DNA of 64,000 nucleotides from Rhipicephalus microplus (GCF_043290135.1 NC_134710.1:457870376-457934375), one strand, 5' to 3'. Positions 10,200 through 22,245 are shown, counted from the stretch's first letter. Notes: generated by a model not told the origin, from the sequence alone. A program made the numbers and translations.

Positions 10200-12700
10200 T
10201 GATTCCTTTTGAACAGCTTGAATCACCGTTTGACTTTTTAGCTTGCACAAAAACATGGTCTACTGATAACCGTGATACAGTGCACCTTACGAACTACAGT
10301 TGTGTATCAATCTGTAGGCAAAATAAACGAGGTGATGGTGTATCCATCCATGTTCTAGAGAGCATGCAATATACAATGTCAAAGAGTACACTGCAATAAT
10401 GACGCACTTTGAATCTATTGTGGTAAAATGTCAAAGCCTGTTACAAGCGGCTATATATAGGCCCTCTTCACAAACTATATCACATTTCCTGGATTTTATG
10501 ATCGAATTGCTTCTGTACTGTGAACAAAATGATGCACGTGTAATCATTAGAAGAATTATATCATAGATATGCTGTCCTCAAACAGCAACAAAGAAAGCTT
10601 TCTTGATCGATGCTTTCTTTTCATAATGAAAACACCGATCAAGTAGCTACTAGGATCGCACACTTGGCTGATACTGCATTAGATCTATGCTTCACGAACT
10701 GTAAAAGTTATATTTGTGCCAGGGTTCTGACACCTGGAGTAAGCGATCATTTACCTAGTTTTGCATTTTTTACCTTGACAGTGAAAGAACAAAGATCAGT
10801 AACTCCTACACACTGTCGGAAAATAACCAGGATGGCATTAAGGTTTTTCAGAGAGCTGTTGCTGAAGCTAACTGGGGAGATATTTTTAATGACACTGACC
10901 TTGTCAGTGCTTATGACATGTTCATGACAGAGCTAACAGAGGTTTACGACCTAGCCTTCCCAATTGTGACATATATGAAAACCAAGACCACAAGAAAAAC
11001 ACGGATTTGCACTACGCTTCTAAAAAGAACAAAACCAAGAGACAAGATATTCACTGAATCACTAAAAACTAAAAGCCCGAGTACTCGGTAATTTTAAACA
11101 GGTTTGAATTAGGTTAAATAAGCTAGCGTCTGATGAGAAAAAGGCGCAAATTCGCTACAGTAAAAATAGGTTTACAGGGATACTCAATGATCAGAAAGCC
11201 ATATGAAACACTGTAAATAATTTTTTGCAAAATAAGAATACCAAGAACATTTCTGAGCCTCAAAAATATAGCACATCTAAATCCGGCACTTGCCAATAAG
11301 TTGGATGATCAGTTTGGAATAATGAGCTCCCGATACATCAAGTGGTTTCGTTCAGTCTCATGTATCCTATGATAGAGCACACTTTGCGGAATCCATTTTT
11401 CTTACTGCCCCAGATAAATTGAAAGCAGACTTACTGAAAAGAAAGTTAAATAATGAATCTTCAGTCGGCTTTGACGATTTAAACGCTGATGCACTAAGAG
11501 CAGTATTGGGGCATAATAGCGCCCGCTTGTCCCATATCTTCAACCTCATCCTGAGCACTCGAACAATCGCGGGAAAACTTAAAGTGGAAAAAGTATCTGT
11601 TATTCACAAAGGCGGTGATGAAAACGACATGAATAATTATAGGCACATTTCCTTTTTACCTATACTTTCGAATGTTATTGAACATGTTATCTATGCACAA
11701 GTATCAAACTTTTGTAGCTCAAAAAAGTTATAACACAATATCAGCACGCGTGTCAGAAGAACAAATGTGCTGAAAAAGTCTTCGGATATAAAAAAGATAA
11801 AATAATTGATAATTTTGAGCAAAAGTACCTCACAATTGGAATATTTCTTCACTTTAAGAAAGCATTTGATTCCAGTACTCATGGACTTCTATAAAACCTT
11901 AATGAACACGAAATAAAAGGCTTATCTCTTATAATAATAACAAGGTAAATAACTAATAGGTTTCAATATACTCCTATCAAGAACTCCAAGTCTTGATTGG
12001 AACAGATAAACTACGGCTTCCCACAGAGTTTCATACTCGGACCACTTCTCTTTCTATTTTGTATAAGTGGTAATGTAAACGGGCCATTAACACTGCATAT
12101 TGTGCTATATGCAGACGACACTAACGTTATTTTTTTCTGGTCAGTATAAGTTCAGTCTAGAAAAACAAGCAAGCATTTGCCTTCACAATTTGTCTCTATG
12201 ATTGCCAACAAATCAAATATAAATAAATGATATGAAAACAAAAACAATATTTTTGGCCTGCAAAATGTTCTCTTTTTCGTAATCCACAGCTCACATTCAG
12301 AGGAGGTTCGATCGAGCGGGTTCAGGCTCAAAATTTCTACGCATCATTTTTCACGAAACGTTGAACTGGTCCAATCACATAGATGAACGTCGTTCCTATT
12401 ACACTAATGAAATAGCGGCCCATTGCTGTAATAGGAAAAATAGGATGCTTACTGCCCCTTTGGGTAACAAAGCAGCTTTAGTTGTCATCAGTTTATTCAC
12501 GCCTACATTATTGCGTGTCAATCTGGGGCTCCAGATCTAAAACAAATAAAATTGCTAATCGGAGATTACAGAAAAAAATGCTGCACATAATTGAAAATGT
12601 TCTGTGTCGAACGACTTCCGCCCCACTTTTTCATAGGCGCTGTATCTCAACATTTGAAAATATCTTAATTAAAAACCTAGATGGCATTATTTAAAATCAA
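10200..12700 (+). pseudogene. CR1-like ORF2: endonuclease and reverse transcriptase
   Basis: The endonuclease is visible at about 10225-10360, with CTKTWSTDN where the catalytic Glu is expected (Lys here), and at 10610-10790, with DLCFTN and GVSDHLPSFAF (the Asp-His motif). RT pieces: VSVIHKGGDEND and SFLPILSNVIEHVIY (11595-11700), a FKKAFDS block near 11850, and YADDT with the catalytic Asp pair at 12108-12119. 12482-12694 carries the C-terminal SRLHYCVSIWGS segment. At least eight breaks; not functional. Confidence 0.8.
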
Positions 12701-13447
12701 ATGAATTCGAACGTTGATAAAATTAACCATGCTTACCTCAGCAAACTACAAACGTTCAGCGTTAGGAAAACCCCCATTTACAGTGAGACCATTCGGACCC
12801 ACTGCGGAAAACAAAAAATAACACATCTTATTCCTTCGTTTTGAAATTCAAACAGCATGACCATCTGGATATTTATTGAAAGTCGATCATCAACAATTTT
12901 GAAAAAGAAAAGATACATGCTTATATACTGACGCTTCCAGCTTGTGGGTTTACTAGGCGAAGTGAGTTCGCTTGTGATGGTGCTACAATACCAACCATGT
13001 TCCAGTCAGTTGCCTCCTCTGTGTAGAAGTTTTAGCCGGCTAAAAATTCTGCCACTTCTCCCGTCTGGCGTGTCTGCGTGTCCACCTGCTTTGGCACTTA
13101 ATGTTCTATGAGCTTGTAAGCTTTTGTGATGTTGCTGAGTGTCGTAGCAACCTTCATCCCTTTTGTTGCATGTATTATGACACACACTATTTCACCAAGG
13201 TGCACGTCGTTTGCCAAACAGTCAACTTGTTTGTGGAATACATTTGTTGCTACGTCAATGAAAAAATCTGTGAAATAGTTAACAGCGACCGCTGTGCTTA
13301 GCGTCCGCACGTCAGTCTAGGTTAAAAAAGAATTTTTTCTCAACTGTTCTCAATCTGACTTTTCAATTAGCCATTCGGGAACCTGTGGAAGACATGCCTC
13401 TGTTGATTTTATGCTAAAAACAATAAACATGGTCACTTCCGAGCGGG

Positions 13448-14020
13448 TTACAAATGGCTTTCAAATTGAGTAGGAGACGAGTATGTGTTGTTAGCGAGGG
13501 AGTAATACATTGCCTCCTTCTCATTCAAGAGACATTTGCCAGAGGAGAAAAACTGATCGAATAAACAACCTCGCGCATCGTAGCGAGAGTCACCTCGGAA
13601 GCCACTATGATCTTCAAAGTCCCCTACGACGAGATAGCGTTCTGTGTGTTTATCTAGTAAACACCGTATTTCACATTTTTGAAGATCGTGATGGGGAGGC
13701 ATGTGGAGAGAGCAAATCGTGACGAGCTTATTCAAAAGAACTGCTCGAAGAGTCACCGCCTCAAGGGAGGATTCTAGTGCTAGGTGACTATGTCCAATCC
13801 CTCGTTTGACTATAACGGCCACACCACCGAATGGCAGAACAGCATCGACACGGTTCTTTCAAAATATATTTTATTTTGTAGGAAGTTGGTGCTTTTCGAG
13901 TTTAGGGGTGTTTCCTAAACACACATTCCTTATTGTGGTGGCTCGTGTAGAATTTCTTTGACACCATTTAGGTTTCTTAGCAGCCCTCTCAGGTTCCACT
14001 GTACTTTTGGGTCTCTATTC
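13448..14020 (-). pseudogene. I-clade LINE endonuclease fragment
   Basis: Starts with VQWNLRGLL near 14010 (the catalytic Asn block of APE-type LINE endonucleases). It continues after a frameshift as MAVIVKRGIGHSHLALESSL (from 13822), then LVVGDFEDHSG, where the family usually has GDFN. The same family occurs at 30338-30840, where the aligned frame is equally broken. The enzyme would nick target DNA for target-primed reverse transcription. Confidence 0.75.
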
Positions 14021-15389
14021 TATGGCAGTGTGTTGCTGCGTGTTCCCAAAATTGTTTCCGTACGTTACAGAGCCTTTTGGAGCCTTCTTTGCCAGTTTTT
14101 TCTCGTACGCTCCAAAGGGCTGAGCCTGTTGTTCTGTGTCTAGGCCATCTGAGGATTTTAACCTGAATTCATCATTCTGAGGAGGCGGACGGTGCCTGCT
14201 CGGCAGGCACGGTCATACTGGTTTCGGACTTAACTGCGCTTGCAGTGACCCGAAGTCTGACAGACTGGGGGTGGGCTGGCCCTGTTTAGCAGGGCACGGA
14301 GCTGTACAGGCTCCTCATGCAGAAGCTGTGCTGGCGAGACTGCGGTCACACTACGTGGGAATGTTGCTGTCAGTGATAAACGTGGCACCGTGCCGCGGTG
14401 CGCAACGTCGACGGAGAAAGGTCGAACTGGTTATGAACGAAAACCACTTACACACCTCTTCGAATGACATGTTGAGTGTCACCTTCGTTTTATTATTTGT
14501 TTCTGTTTTTTCATGTGAGGCATAACCTTGAACACGCAGGATGGTGTCTTTCACAGTTGAGTCAATGAGCTGCCTATGCGCAAGTGTCAGACGTGTGCTC
14601 AGTGGTAGCCCACTTTCCACTTTGCGCAAGGTCCGCGCACTCTGCAACTCTTTGATCTATGGCTGAAGTGCTGATACTTGAAACGCTGACGGAGATTAGT
14701 GTCGTGTGGTCCGAAACGCTGTTACAAATAGCAGGTTTTGATTGATTCTGGCAGGTCGTTCGTTCTAATATAATTATTATGTGTTTCTTAGGTATCCGTT
14801 CGCCGTCGCGCCTTATAGTTTTTCGCTGAAATATGACCAAATTTGCTCCTGCCAAGCTTCCACGAATTCACTGTCAGATATTTTAAGGTCATCATCGAAA
14901 ATTATGCTTTACAGTGTGTTCATATACCTGTGTGCCTCTATTCAAACAAGAATGTCTCTAAATGATACTGGTTCGCATATTCACTCATTTATATATTATT
15001 CTGTTTGGTATTTACTTATTTATTTATTCACACATACTGCAGCGCTAATTGCGCTATGGCAGGAATATAGTTTTTGTCTGTTCTCCTTTATCACGAACTT
15101 CAGAAAGAAGGTCGTCGCTTCCCATGTTTGTGACCGTAACCTGCACCAATTTGTTCTGTAAGTGCTTTTGATACGGGTAAAGGTTAAATCACTCGTGCTG
15201 TCTTATTTTTGGTATTGCCTATGATTCACATAATGCTTAAAAGTATCTGGTTCGGTTTCTTTAGTGCGAATGTTTCTTGGTTGCGCCACCTTTTCAGAGA
15301 GCCATCGTCGGGTAGGGGGTGGGAAGAGCTTGCCATATGAAGCGTGTGCAGTTCGGCAGTGATGGTGGCCACCCAACATAGAGCCCAAC

Positions 15390-15860
15390 AAGGGATCGCA
15401 TTAAGGTTAAATAATAAACAATTGAAGTTGACAGTTTTGCATTGCAGCTTGAACCTACTATAATAGCGCTATGTTGGATAGCTACACCAGCTTAACCTTA
15501 GAATCCAGAATATTTTGCAGTAAATTGAAAAGATAATATGGCAGAACAGATAAAAATTAACAAAGACGAAGAATGGGGAAGAGAGAGATAAGAAAAGGCG
15601 ACGACCGACTTCCCCTGGGCAGTTCACCCAGGGATGTCGTTTACGTGAACCCGGAGCCAAAGGCGTTTCATGCCTCCTCTGGAGGGGGGGGGAGGCTTAA
15701 AGGTCTAATCACCTGACTTGGCTCAACCCCCAGGGTCCTTTTTTTCGAAATACGGCAATGCCACGCACGGGTAAGTTTGTCAGGGAGTCGAAACCTTCCC
15801 GTTAGCTCGGGTCTATAGTGTCACCACACACCAAACGCTTGCTTACGCTGATGCCCTTGG
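15390..15860 (-). repeat. 5' UTR of I-clade LINE (copy A)
   Basis: Diverged copy of 31965-32456. Shared blocks include the run around GGGAGTCGAAACC on the plus strand, the CCTTAAAGGTC-type block and the AAGACGAAGA block. In both places it sits directly upstream (minus strand) of LINE ORF1, so I read it as the LINE 5' UTR. Purines and pyrimidines are strongly skewed and G runs occur. Confidence 0.65.
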
Positions 15861-16057
15861 GGGACGAAACAAATGCACCATTACTGAATTCATTGAAGCG
15901 AAAAATAAATTGTTTCTGGGCATTGGTTTTCATTGATACCCCCTCCACGAAATGGTGAACACTCCATGCTTGGGATAATTTTTATCTCACGAGTTGTTTT
16001 GTACCATACGCAAATAACACTCGCGACAAGGAACACATTGTATCATATATTTATGAA

Positions 16058-16230
16058 CCACCATATAAATATGAGACACACCATAGTGAAGGGCCCCGGA
16101 AATTTCGACCACCTGGGGTTCTTTAACGTGCACCCATACCTGAAAACACGGGCGAACAGCATTTTCGCTTCCATCAAAATGCAGCCATCGCAGCTGCGAT
16201 TCGAGTCCAGGACTTGCGGGTCCACCGATA
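16058..16230 (-). repeat. Ruka-type SINE fragment
   Basis: On the minus strand it matches the body and box B end of the tRNA-derived tick SINE (block GGGTTCTTTAACGTGCACCC on the plus strand; box B region near 16195-16212). The tRNA-like 5' end with box A is missing. It lies just upstream of a Ty3 gag remnant. Confidence 0.82.
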
Positions 16231-16944
16231 TTTCCATTGCCGGAAACAAGAACCTGGAGAACCCCAGGACAACTTCAGGACCACCCTTCACGTACTCGCT
16301 GACCACTGTAAAATGGCTGACTCCTGGGAGCGATTGATTCGTGACAGACTCGTTGTCAGCCTCGAAGACGCACAATTGTCAGAAGCACCCAGATGACTTC
16401 TATATTTACGCTTTTGACAGCTTTTGCAATGGCCAGACTCAAGCAAACAGTTCACCGGCTGCAACTGGAACTGCGTGCCGTCAGCAGCAAGGCGACTACA
16501 GGTGAAGTTGGCACAGTCCAGCAACCATAGAGCAAATAATCCAGCACCTGAGAGGATGAGATAACAAGACAGCAACGGCAGGTGCTCCAACGTTCGTAAG
16601 TGTGCTACTAACGTTCGTCGCAGGGCCACCAGCGACGGCAAGGGTGTCAATTCTGCGGACTTTCAAGGCACGGAAGAGCCAAGTGCCCAGCACGTTTAGC
16701 ATAGTGCGACCACAGCGGAGTGATGGGACATTTCGCCAACGTATGCCACAAGGGAACCAAAAACCAGATGGGCGTCTGCCCTAGAAGGCTGCAAACAATT
16801 GTGTCTGCTGACCTGTCGGCATTTGGTCTTAGCTGTGTGTTCATGCAAGTGAAGTTAAATGGCGAAATTAGGCCGTTTGCGTATCACTCTCGTTCATTAA
16901 CACTAACAGAACAATGGCACGCGCAATTAGAAAAAGTGTCAGAC
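16200..16944 (+). mobile_element. Ty3/gypsy element, internally deleted (left part)
   Basis: Gag-like frame with EPGEPQDNF and WERLIRDRLVVSLEDAQLSE (16240-16390). A zinc-knuckle region follows at about 16620-16760, then an RNase H segment to 16944. Protease and RT are missing between knuckle and RNase H. The right part of the element resumes at 20469 after a LINE insertion. TCAGAC occurs at both junctions (16939-16944 and 20469-20474). Confidence 0.8.
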
Positions 16945-16953
16945 TGCACGTAG
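16720..16953 (+). pseudogene. Gag zinc knuckle joined to RNase H by deletion
   Basis: A 77-codon open frame. The first part, MGHFANVCHK, is the second half of a CCHC knuckle (an upstream knuckle CQFCGLSRHGRAKC is in frame just before). From about 16795 it reads TIVSADLSAFGLSC, the RNase H start with the catalytic Asp. It then runs through AYHSRSLTLTEQ to the LINE insertion. The joint removes protease and RT, roughly 500 codons in typical elements. This looks like recombination or deletion, not a designed fusion. Confidence 0.75.
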
Positions 16954-17399
16954 AAAGCAAAATAAAGCATGGAAGCTGCTTTGAGACTTTCCGACATCGA
17001 AGAATCTTACAAATAATAAAATACATAAAGTCTGAAGGAAGCAGGACGCGCCGACAGGCCAGAAGGAAAAGTCGGCACAACTTTCAGGCATCAATTCATA
17101 TACACCAGAGGCTAAAGTCTGGAACACCATTAGGAGAACAGCAGGAAGACCAGTACATTCACTTCCTCTCGTAACCACAAAAGGTATCAGCTTGGAAGAT
17201 CAAGCGAACTTCCTTGGTCTTTCTTTGCATTTTTATCTCTTTCTCTCTCTTTCTCGGCGCCCACTTCGAAAAAGTGTCCAGCACAACACATATAGTGAAA
17301 CCTTCCAAAAATATTAAACACGAACTAAAAAGCAGAAACAGCCACACTAATATACAAAACACGAAGCATGCAACCAAGCTTTCGGCTTAGCTGAGCTTC

Positions 17400-19510
17400 A
17401 AACATCACTAAACTCCTGCAGTCATTCCGCCCCAGGTTCTAATCGTGTGGTGTACGAAAATTAGAAAAACTTCCAATCGAAACGCAAGAAACCGTATACT
17501 CTACCTGTACAATGCTATCTGATTCTCTGGCACTGTTCCTAGTTCCTGGAATGGGGCTATAATTATTCCCATTTTAAAAGAGGGCAAAGACTTTTCCTCA
17601 GTTTCGAGTTATAGGCCTATTGTACTTACAAGATGCCTTTTTAAACGTTTTGAAAAGATGATAAACCAACGATTTCTACATTTCCTTGAAAAACTCAATC
17701 TGCTCAACCGATTCCAGTGTGGGTTTCGCGAGAGTAGATCCACCCCCGACCATCTGGTGCGTATCGAGGCAGAGATCCGAGAAGCTTTCGTCCAAAAACA
17801 ATACTTTCTCTCTGTTTACCTCGATATCGAGAAGGCTTACGACACGACATGTTTGCATTTTGGCATATTAAGAGACTTCTCCCACCTGGGTGTGCACGGT
17901 AGAATGCTTTACATTATCGAGAGTTACTTGTCCAAACGGACCATCCGTGCCTGTGTGGGCAGTGTTCTCTACAAAACATATGTTCAAGAAACGGGAGCAC
18001 CGCAAGGTGGTGTACTTAGTTGTACACTCTTCATTATCAAAATGAATTCTTCGCACCTGTACATCCCCCGCAATATGTTCTATTCTGCGTATGTCGACGA
18101 CGACCGGCTTGGCTTTAAGTCATGCCACCTGGCAATGTATGAGCCGCAGGTTCAGTTAGACTACAACAAGGTCTCCAAATGGGCAGAGGAAAACAGATTC
18201 CTACTGAAGCAACAAAAAGCACGTGTTTTTTGTTCTCCCGAAAGACAGGCATGCACTCAGAACCCGATATTGAACTTGGCAGAAAACGTCTGTCTGTTGA
18301 TGCGGAGCATATATTCTTAGGCTTAATTTTGGACAACAAGTTGGCCTTCGTACTGCACATCAAGTATTTAAAAACGAAATGTGTAAAAGCCATGAACGTT
18401 CTAAAAGTGTTGTCATGTTCTACGTGGGGTAGTGATAGGCAATGTCTAATGAGTTTCTATAGAAGCCTCAGTCAAACTTGCTTAGATTATGGGGCCATTG
18501 TTTATCAGTCTGCGACTCAACGTGCTTTAAAAATGCTGGACTCCGTGCACCATTTGGGCATCCGCCTTTCTACGGGTGCTTTTCGCACCAGCCTCGTAGA
18601 AAGTGTTTACGTTGCGTGAAATGAGTGGTCGCTTCATCTGCAGAGAAATACATGTCCTTTGTATATTTCCTTAAGGTGAAAGCAGACAAGCAGCGCCCCT
18701 CTCATTTCACAATCAATGATCGGTCTTATTCTGCCCTGTTCCACAGTCGTCCTTTGTTGAGGAAGCCCTACTCACTTCGTGTGATAGGCCTCACTGGTGA
18801 AGCAGATGTGCCACTTCCGGAACACTGTCTGATAGCTCCTGCTGTATATGTGCCGCCGTCGCAGCGGCAGCCTATAGATTGTCACATTTCACTTGCAGAA
18901 GTCACAAAAATGCACCTGTTGCACACAACCACACATACTTCAATGAACTCCAAAGGAAATACAGTTTTTTCACATTCTACACCGATGCCTCAAAAACGAG
19001 CACTTCTGTCTCGTAGAATGCGGTTGACCCATCTAATGCAGATGCCGGTACACTTCATCCTAACAAAAGCATTTTTACTGCAGAAGCTCATGCGATACTT
19101 GCGGCTGTCAAACACATCAAAGAAATAAAACTACAAAGCGCAGTGATATACACAGATTTTCTAAGCGTGGTAAAAGCGCTCTAAACCCTGCAAAAACACA
19201 AAAATACTGTTTTAGTATCTCTTTACTCACTCCTATGCACAGTATACGCAATCGAGCAATCAAACAGCATGTCGTATTGTGCTTGGTGCCAGGTCACCAT
19301 GAGATTAGGGTCTTGGCGGAAATGTCTTGGCGGATCAACTTGCTGCATCTGCCCTAAACAACGCTGCTACCAATACAACCATAGCTCTCCCTGCGCTTGA
19401 ATTGAAGCCCTTCCTTCGACGGGACATTAGGGTGTGTCAGCAGTGGCTATGGAATAGACAAACAGAGAACAAATTACATGTAATAAAACCGATACTTGGA
19501 AATGGGCCAT
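17400..19510 (+). pseudogene. I-clade LINE ORF2: reverse transcriptase and RNase H
   Basis: RT frame 17658-18320 has FQCGFRESRST, YLDIEKAYDTT, GAPQGGVLS and YVDD (18090-18101, catalytic pair, then DR). A frameshift near 18230 moves the thumb into frame 18179-18619. 18625-19128 continues the linker. RNase H is seen near 18980-19350 with FYTDASKTS and, after breaks, ADQLAA. Domain order endonuclease-RT-RNase H marks the I group of LINEs. Multiple frameshifts; the SINE interrupts the rest, which resumes with PICERCGEPLKV after 19745. Confidence 0.82.
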
Positions 19511-19745
19511 GCCCCACCGTGGTGGTCCAGTGGCTAAGGTACTCGGCTGCTGACCCGCAGGTCGTGGATTCGAATTCCGGCAGCGGCGGCTGCAATTCCG
19601 ATGGAGGTGGAAATGTTGTAGGCCCGTGTGCTCAGATTTGGGTACACGTTAAATAACCCCAGGAGGTCGAAATTTCCGGAGCCCTTCACTACGGCGTCTC
19701 TCATAATCATGTAGTGGTTTTGGGACGTTAAACCCCACATATCGG
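19511..19745 (+). repeat. Ruka-type SINE with target-site duplication
   Basis: Full copy: GGTGGTCCAGTGGCTAAGG (box A region), a box B near GTGGATTCGAATTCC, the conserved body, and a tail ending CCCCACATATCGG. Flanked by TTGGAAATGGGCCAT (19496-19510) and TTGGAAATGGGTCAT (19746-19760), a 15-bp duplication with one mismatch. It interrupts the RNase H/C-terminal region of LINE copy B, so it is the younger insertion. Confidence 0.93.
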
Positions 19746-20468
19746 TTGGAAATGGGTCATCAGTATCCAGACCACGCAACACAAAGTAACGCTCACCACA
19801 TTACAAATAGGACACACACGCAGCACACATGCATATCTGTTGACTGGCGGTGAGCAACCCATCTGTGAGAGATGTGGGGAACCGCTTAAAGTTTATAATG
19901 TACTTGTTCAGTGCAATGAGCTTGCCTCTCTAAGACCAAAAAACACTTTTTACTACCCTACCGACAGCAACTTTCATCTCATCCAGTCATGTTCATCGGT
20001 AGAGATCAACTTTTTAAGCTTGTATCGCTGTTCATGTTTTTAAAAGATATAGATAGCTTTCCCTTCATATTCAGAGGTGATCCGTAGCACGAAATTCGTA
20101 CAGAGGTCGAGCCTGCGGTGGTTCTATTGAAGACATCACCTGCCTCGCTGCCTTTGAGCTCAAGGGCATGCATTGACGAGGCATGCATGCTAATCTCATT
20201 TCCTCAATGTAGTTTTATCACCACGAACACTGTCGTTTACTTCCGCTACACACTTTTCACGTCACATCTATGCTTTTAAATATTTGTATGTTTTACCCAC
20301 TTCAGGGCGCTGATTTTCAGGCCTCTTTACAGCCACAAAACATTATGATACTTTATATCCTGTACCAATTGCATCAAATTATGCACCATTACCATGCTAA
20401 ATCATGCACACTTTTCATAGCGCTCTTTGGCCAAGTATAGCCTTTGCGCCTTTAAAACCCATATATCA

Positions 20469-21010
20469 TCAGACCATGGTCCTCAACTTGCGTCTGCAGA
20501 ATTCGCGCTCTTTGCAACAATTTATGGCTTCCGTCACGTCCCAGGTACCCGCACTCAAATGCAGAAGCCGAACGTACAGCGCCAACAGTAAAACGAATGT
20601 TAGAAAAATCTGCTGACACTTATTTGGCTACCTTACCTTACACTTCCATTGCACAGGCATTCCCTTGGTTCCTTAAGTACAAATCCAACCCAGCTGCCGA
20701 TGGACAGGCGGTTACGTTCTACGGTCCCCGTACTCCCGAAAAGACTTGCATCATCAAAGGCGAGCAGTATCAGAAGCCTCCGATACAAGAAAAGTTTATT
20801 TTGAAATAAGCAAATAGTCAATTACAACCGTCGTCATGCTGTAACTCTGTTACCATAACTTGTCCCTGGAAGTCTAGTATGGATAAAAGACAGCTTGATT
20901 CCAGCAACGGTGATCAGTCCAGCCCAGTGGCCTCGGTCGAATCGGGTGCGGACAGATAAAGGGACTGACATAGACAGAAATAGAAGAGCATTGATTAGAT
21001 ACCGCGAGTA
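20469..21010 (+). pseudogene. Ty3/gypsy integrase, C-terminal half (right part of the split element)
   Basis: Directly after LINE copy B the reading SDHGPQLASAEF appears (second catalytic Asp of integrase). RYPHSNAEAER (catalytic Glu) and MLEKSADTYLATLPY follow. Near 20865-20990 come PGSLVWIKDS and NRVRTDKGT, the integrase C-terminal barrel region. The frames change at about 20535 and 20810. It belongs with 16200-16944; the first half of the integrase is deleted. Confidence 0.78.
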
Positions 21011-21485
21011 AACCGGCGTGCATGACCCATAATATGTCTTTCCCGAGAATGTGAGCGCTTCAGGGCAATCCGGGAACTAAAGTTCTCGGGATAGCATTTT
21101 GCGCTCCTTTCAACGCCGGTAGTTTCCTTGGTTAGCGGGAGACCTTGTCGTTATGTGGCAGGCTATGATCGGGAAATATGGCCACCACAGTGATATGGCT
21201 ACACTAGAAACTTGCAGCATACAGCTCTGTGCGGTAGCGATTCATACTGCTTTGCTTCTTTGTTTGTTTGTGTTGCAATGCTTCCTAAAAAAGATGTAGT
21301 GTTATTGTTATCTTTAGGCCAAACACTAGTGTACTGCCCTATGAGGTGACTGTTGTAAAGTGATAAAAAGCGGCTGTTGAATAAACACAGGTTTCTTTTT
21401 TTTTTTGAGGCAGCGACATCGGAGTGGCGTGTGTCTTTTAATCGCATCGTGCCATTCGGCTGCTTAGAGTGGATACGCCAATAGG
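21011..21485. other. possible Ty3 3' flank, no gene
   Basis: Follows the integrase end. Contains a short TTCCCGAG/CTCGGGA inverted pair near 21042-21093 and a T10 run near 21397. An LTR is expected here, but I could not define its ends. Confidence 0.35.
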
Positions 21486-21657
21486 TTCTGGGAATTTTGA
21501 CCACCTCGGGTTCTTTAACGTGCACCCAAACCTGAGCACATGGGCACGCAGCATTTTCGCCTTCATCGACAATGCAGCCACTGCAGATGAGATTCGACTC
21601 CGCGACTTTTGGGTCAGTAGTTAACTACCTAAGGCGCTAGACCACCACGGCGAGGCA
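21486..21657 (-). repeat. Ruka-type SINE, 3'-truncated
   Basis: The minus-strand copy carries the tRNA-like head (CTAGACCACCACGGCG on the plus strand) and half of the body. It stops at GGGAATTTTGACCACC, so the tail is missing. No target duplication noticed. Confidence 0.85.
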
Positions 21658-21960
21658 AAGTGCTCGATACGGCAGAGATGAACTGCTTTTTGAGCTGTGT
21701 TCGCTTTTCAGACTCGGTGAATGAGTGTACCTATTTACGAGACTCGATCCTATATGCTCTCTCAGCCATTAAAGTTTCCCCTTTGTTGCTTGGATTTCTC
21801 ACGGCCCACGAGAAGGCAGGTTCTTGAGAAACAAGAGGCAGACAGTTTATTTTCGTGCAAGCTTAATCTTTAATCACTTCATTGTGGATAAAATTTCTAT
21901 AATTTATGTTTTATTGCAATTTACTGCAGTGTGTTTGATTACGTCACTTGTGTTTTTCAG

Positions 21961-22180
21961 GACAGATGCTGGTGAACTTCAACTCATTCGGTTTCAATTA
22001 ATAAATTTTGATGGACTGGAAGTTACCCTTGATGCTCTAAAGCATGGTGACTATCTGATTAACGCCATTATACGGAATGCTTTAAAAATGTTCAGAAGCA
22101 CTTTGAAGGCTAAAACTGAAGAAACAATTGTGCGAGAAATTCGATCTTCTCTTAACTACCTGAACAAACTTTTGTCTTAA
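21961..22180 (+). CDS. terminal coding exon of a likely host gene (secreted lipid-binding-like)
   Basis: A pyrimidine-rich stretch ends in TTTTTCAG at 21960, a good splice acceptor. Then 72 codons stay open to TAA 22178-22180, with AATAAA 66 bases later. The segment begins TDAGELQLIRFQLINFDGLEV and ends with amphipathic helices (IIRNALKMFRSTLKAKTEE). Alternating hydrophobic strands followed by a long helix recall the C-terminal half of JHBP/mite group-7-type lipid-binding proteins; this is pattern likeness only. No retroelement motif. Upstream exons were not found. The open frame from 21824 upstream of the acceptor is probably intron. Confidence 0.55.
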
Positions 22181-22245
22181 AGTGCTTTTCCTAAAAACAT
22201 ACCTCTTCTAATGTGATAATTGCTGACTGTTACATTGGTTGAATC

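Larger units (their letters stand above)
9185..12900 (+). mobile_element. CR1-like LINE, decayed
   Basis: Plus-strand remnants of a non-LTR retrotransposon in the expected order: ORF1 with a PHD-like finger and coiled coil, an APE-type endonuclease, an RT with YADD, and the C-terminal segment found in CR1/L2-type ORF2. Stops and frameshifts occur throughout and the whole is AT-rich. The ends are set by loss of resemblance; no 3' tail or target duplication was seen. Confidence 0.82.
13098..15860 (-). mobile_element. I-clade LINE, copy A, 3'-truncated and decayed
   Basis: The minus-strand order matches copy C at 26729-32456: a 5' UTR homologous to copy C (15390-15860), an ORF1-like start near 15380, the endonuclease (14020 down to 13448), and the post-endonuclease linker (13098-13310). 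RT and RNase H are absent, so the copy is truncated at its 3' side. ORF1 in the middle (about 14150-15380) is open only in pieces and I recognise no zinc knuckles there. Confidence 0.72.
16945..20468 (+). mobile_element. I-clade LINE, copy B, 5'-truncated, inserted into Ty3/gypsy
   Basis: Begins in the segment after the endonuclease (QNKAW block near 16957) and continues with RT, RNase H, a C-terminal Cys/His motif and the 3' UTR. The 3' UTR ends in the tick LINE pattern TTTGGCC...TGCGCC...CCCATATATCATCA. It splits a Ty3 element (RNase H on the left, integrase on the right). A Ruka SINE sits inside it at 19511-19745. Short TCAGAC repeats at both ends may be the target duplication. Confidence 0.82.

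Noticed and set aside
15470..15860. Independent tRNA-derived SINE (box B-like GGAGTCGAAACCC)
   Set aside because: The sequence adjoins LINE ORF1 in both occurrences, so a LINE 5' UTR is the better reading.
19511..19600. A functional tRNA gene
   Set aside because: It has box A and box B but no foldable tRNA body. It is the head of the SINE, flanked by a target duplication.
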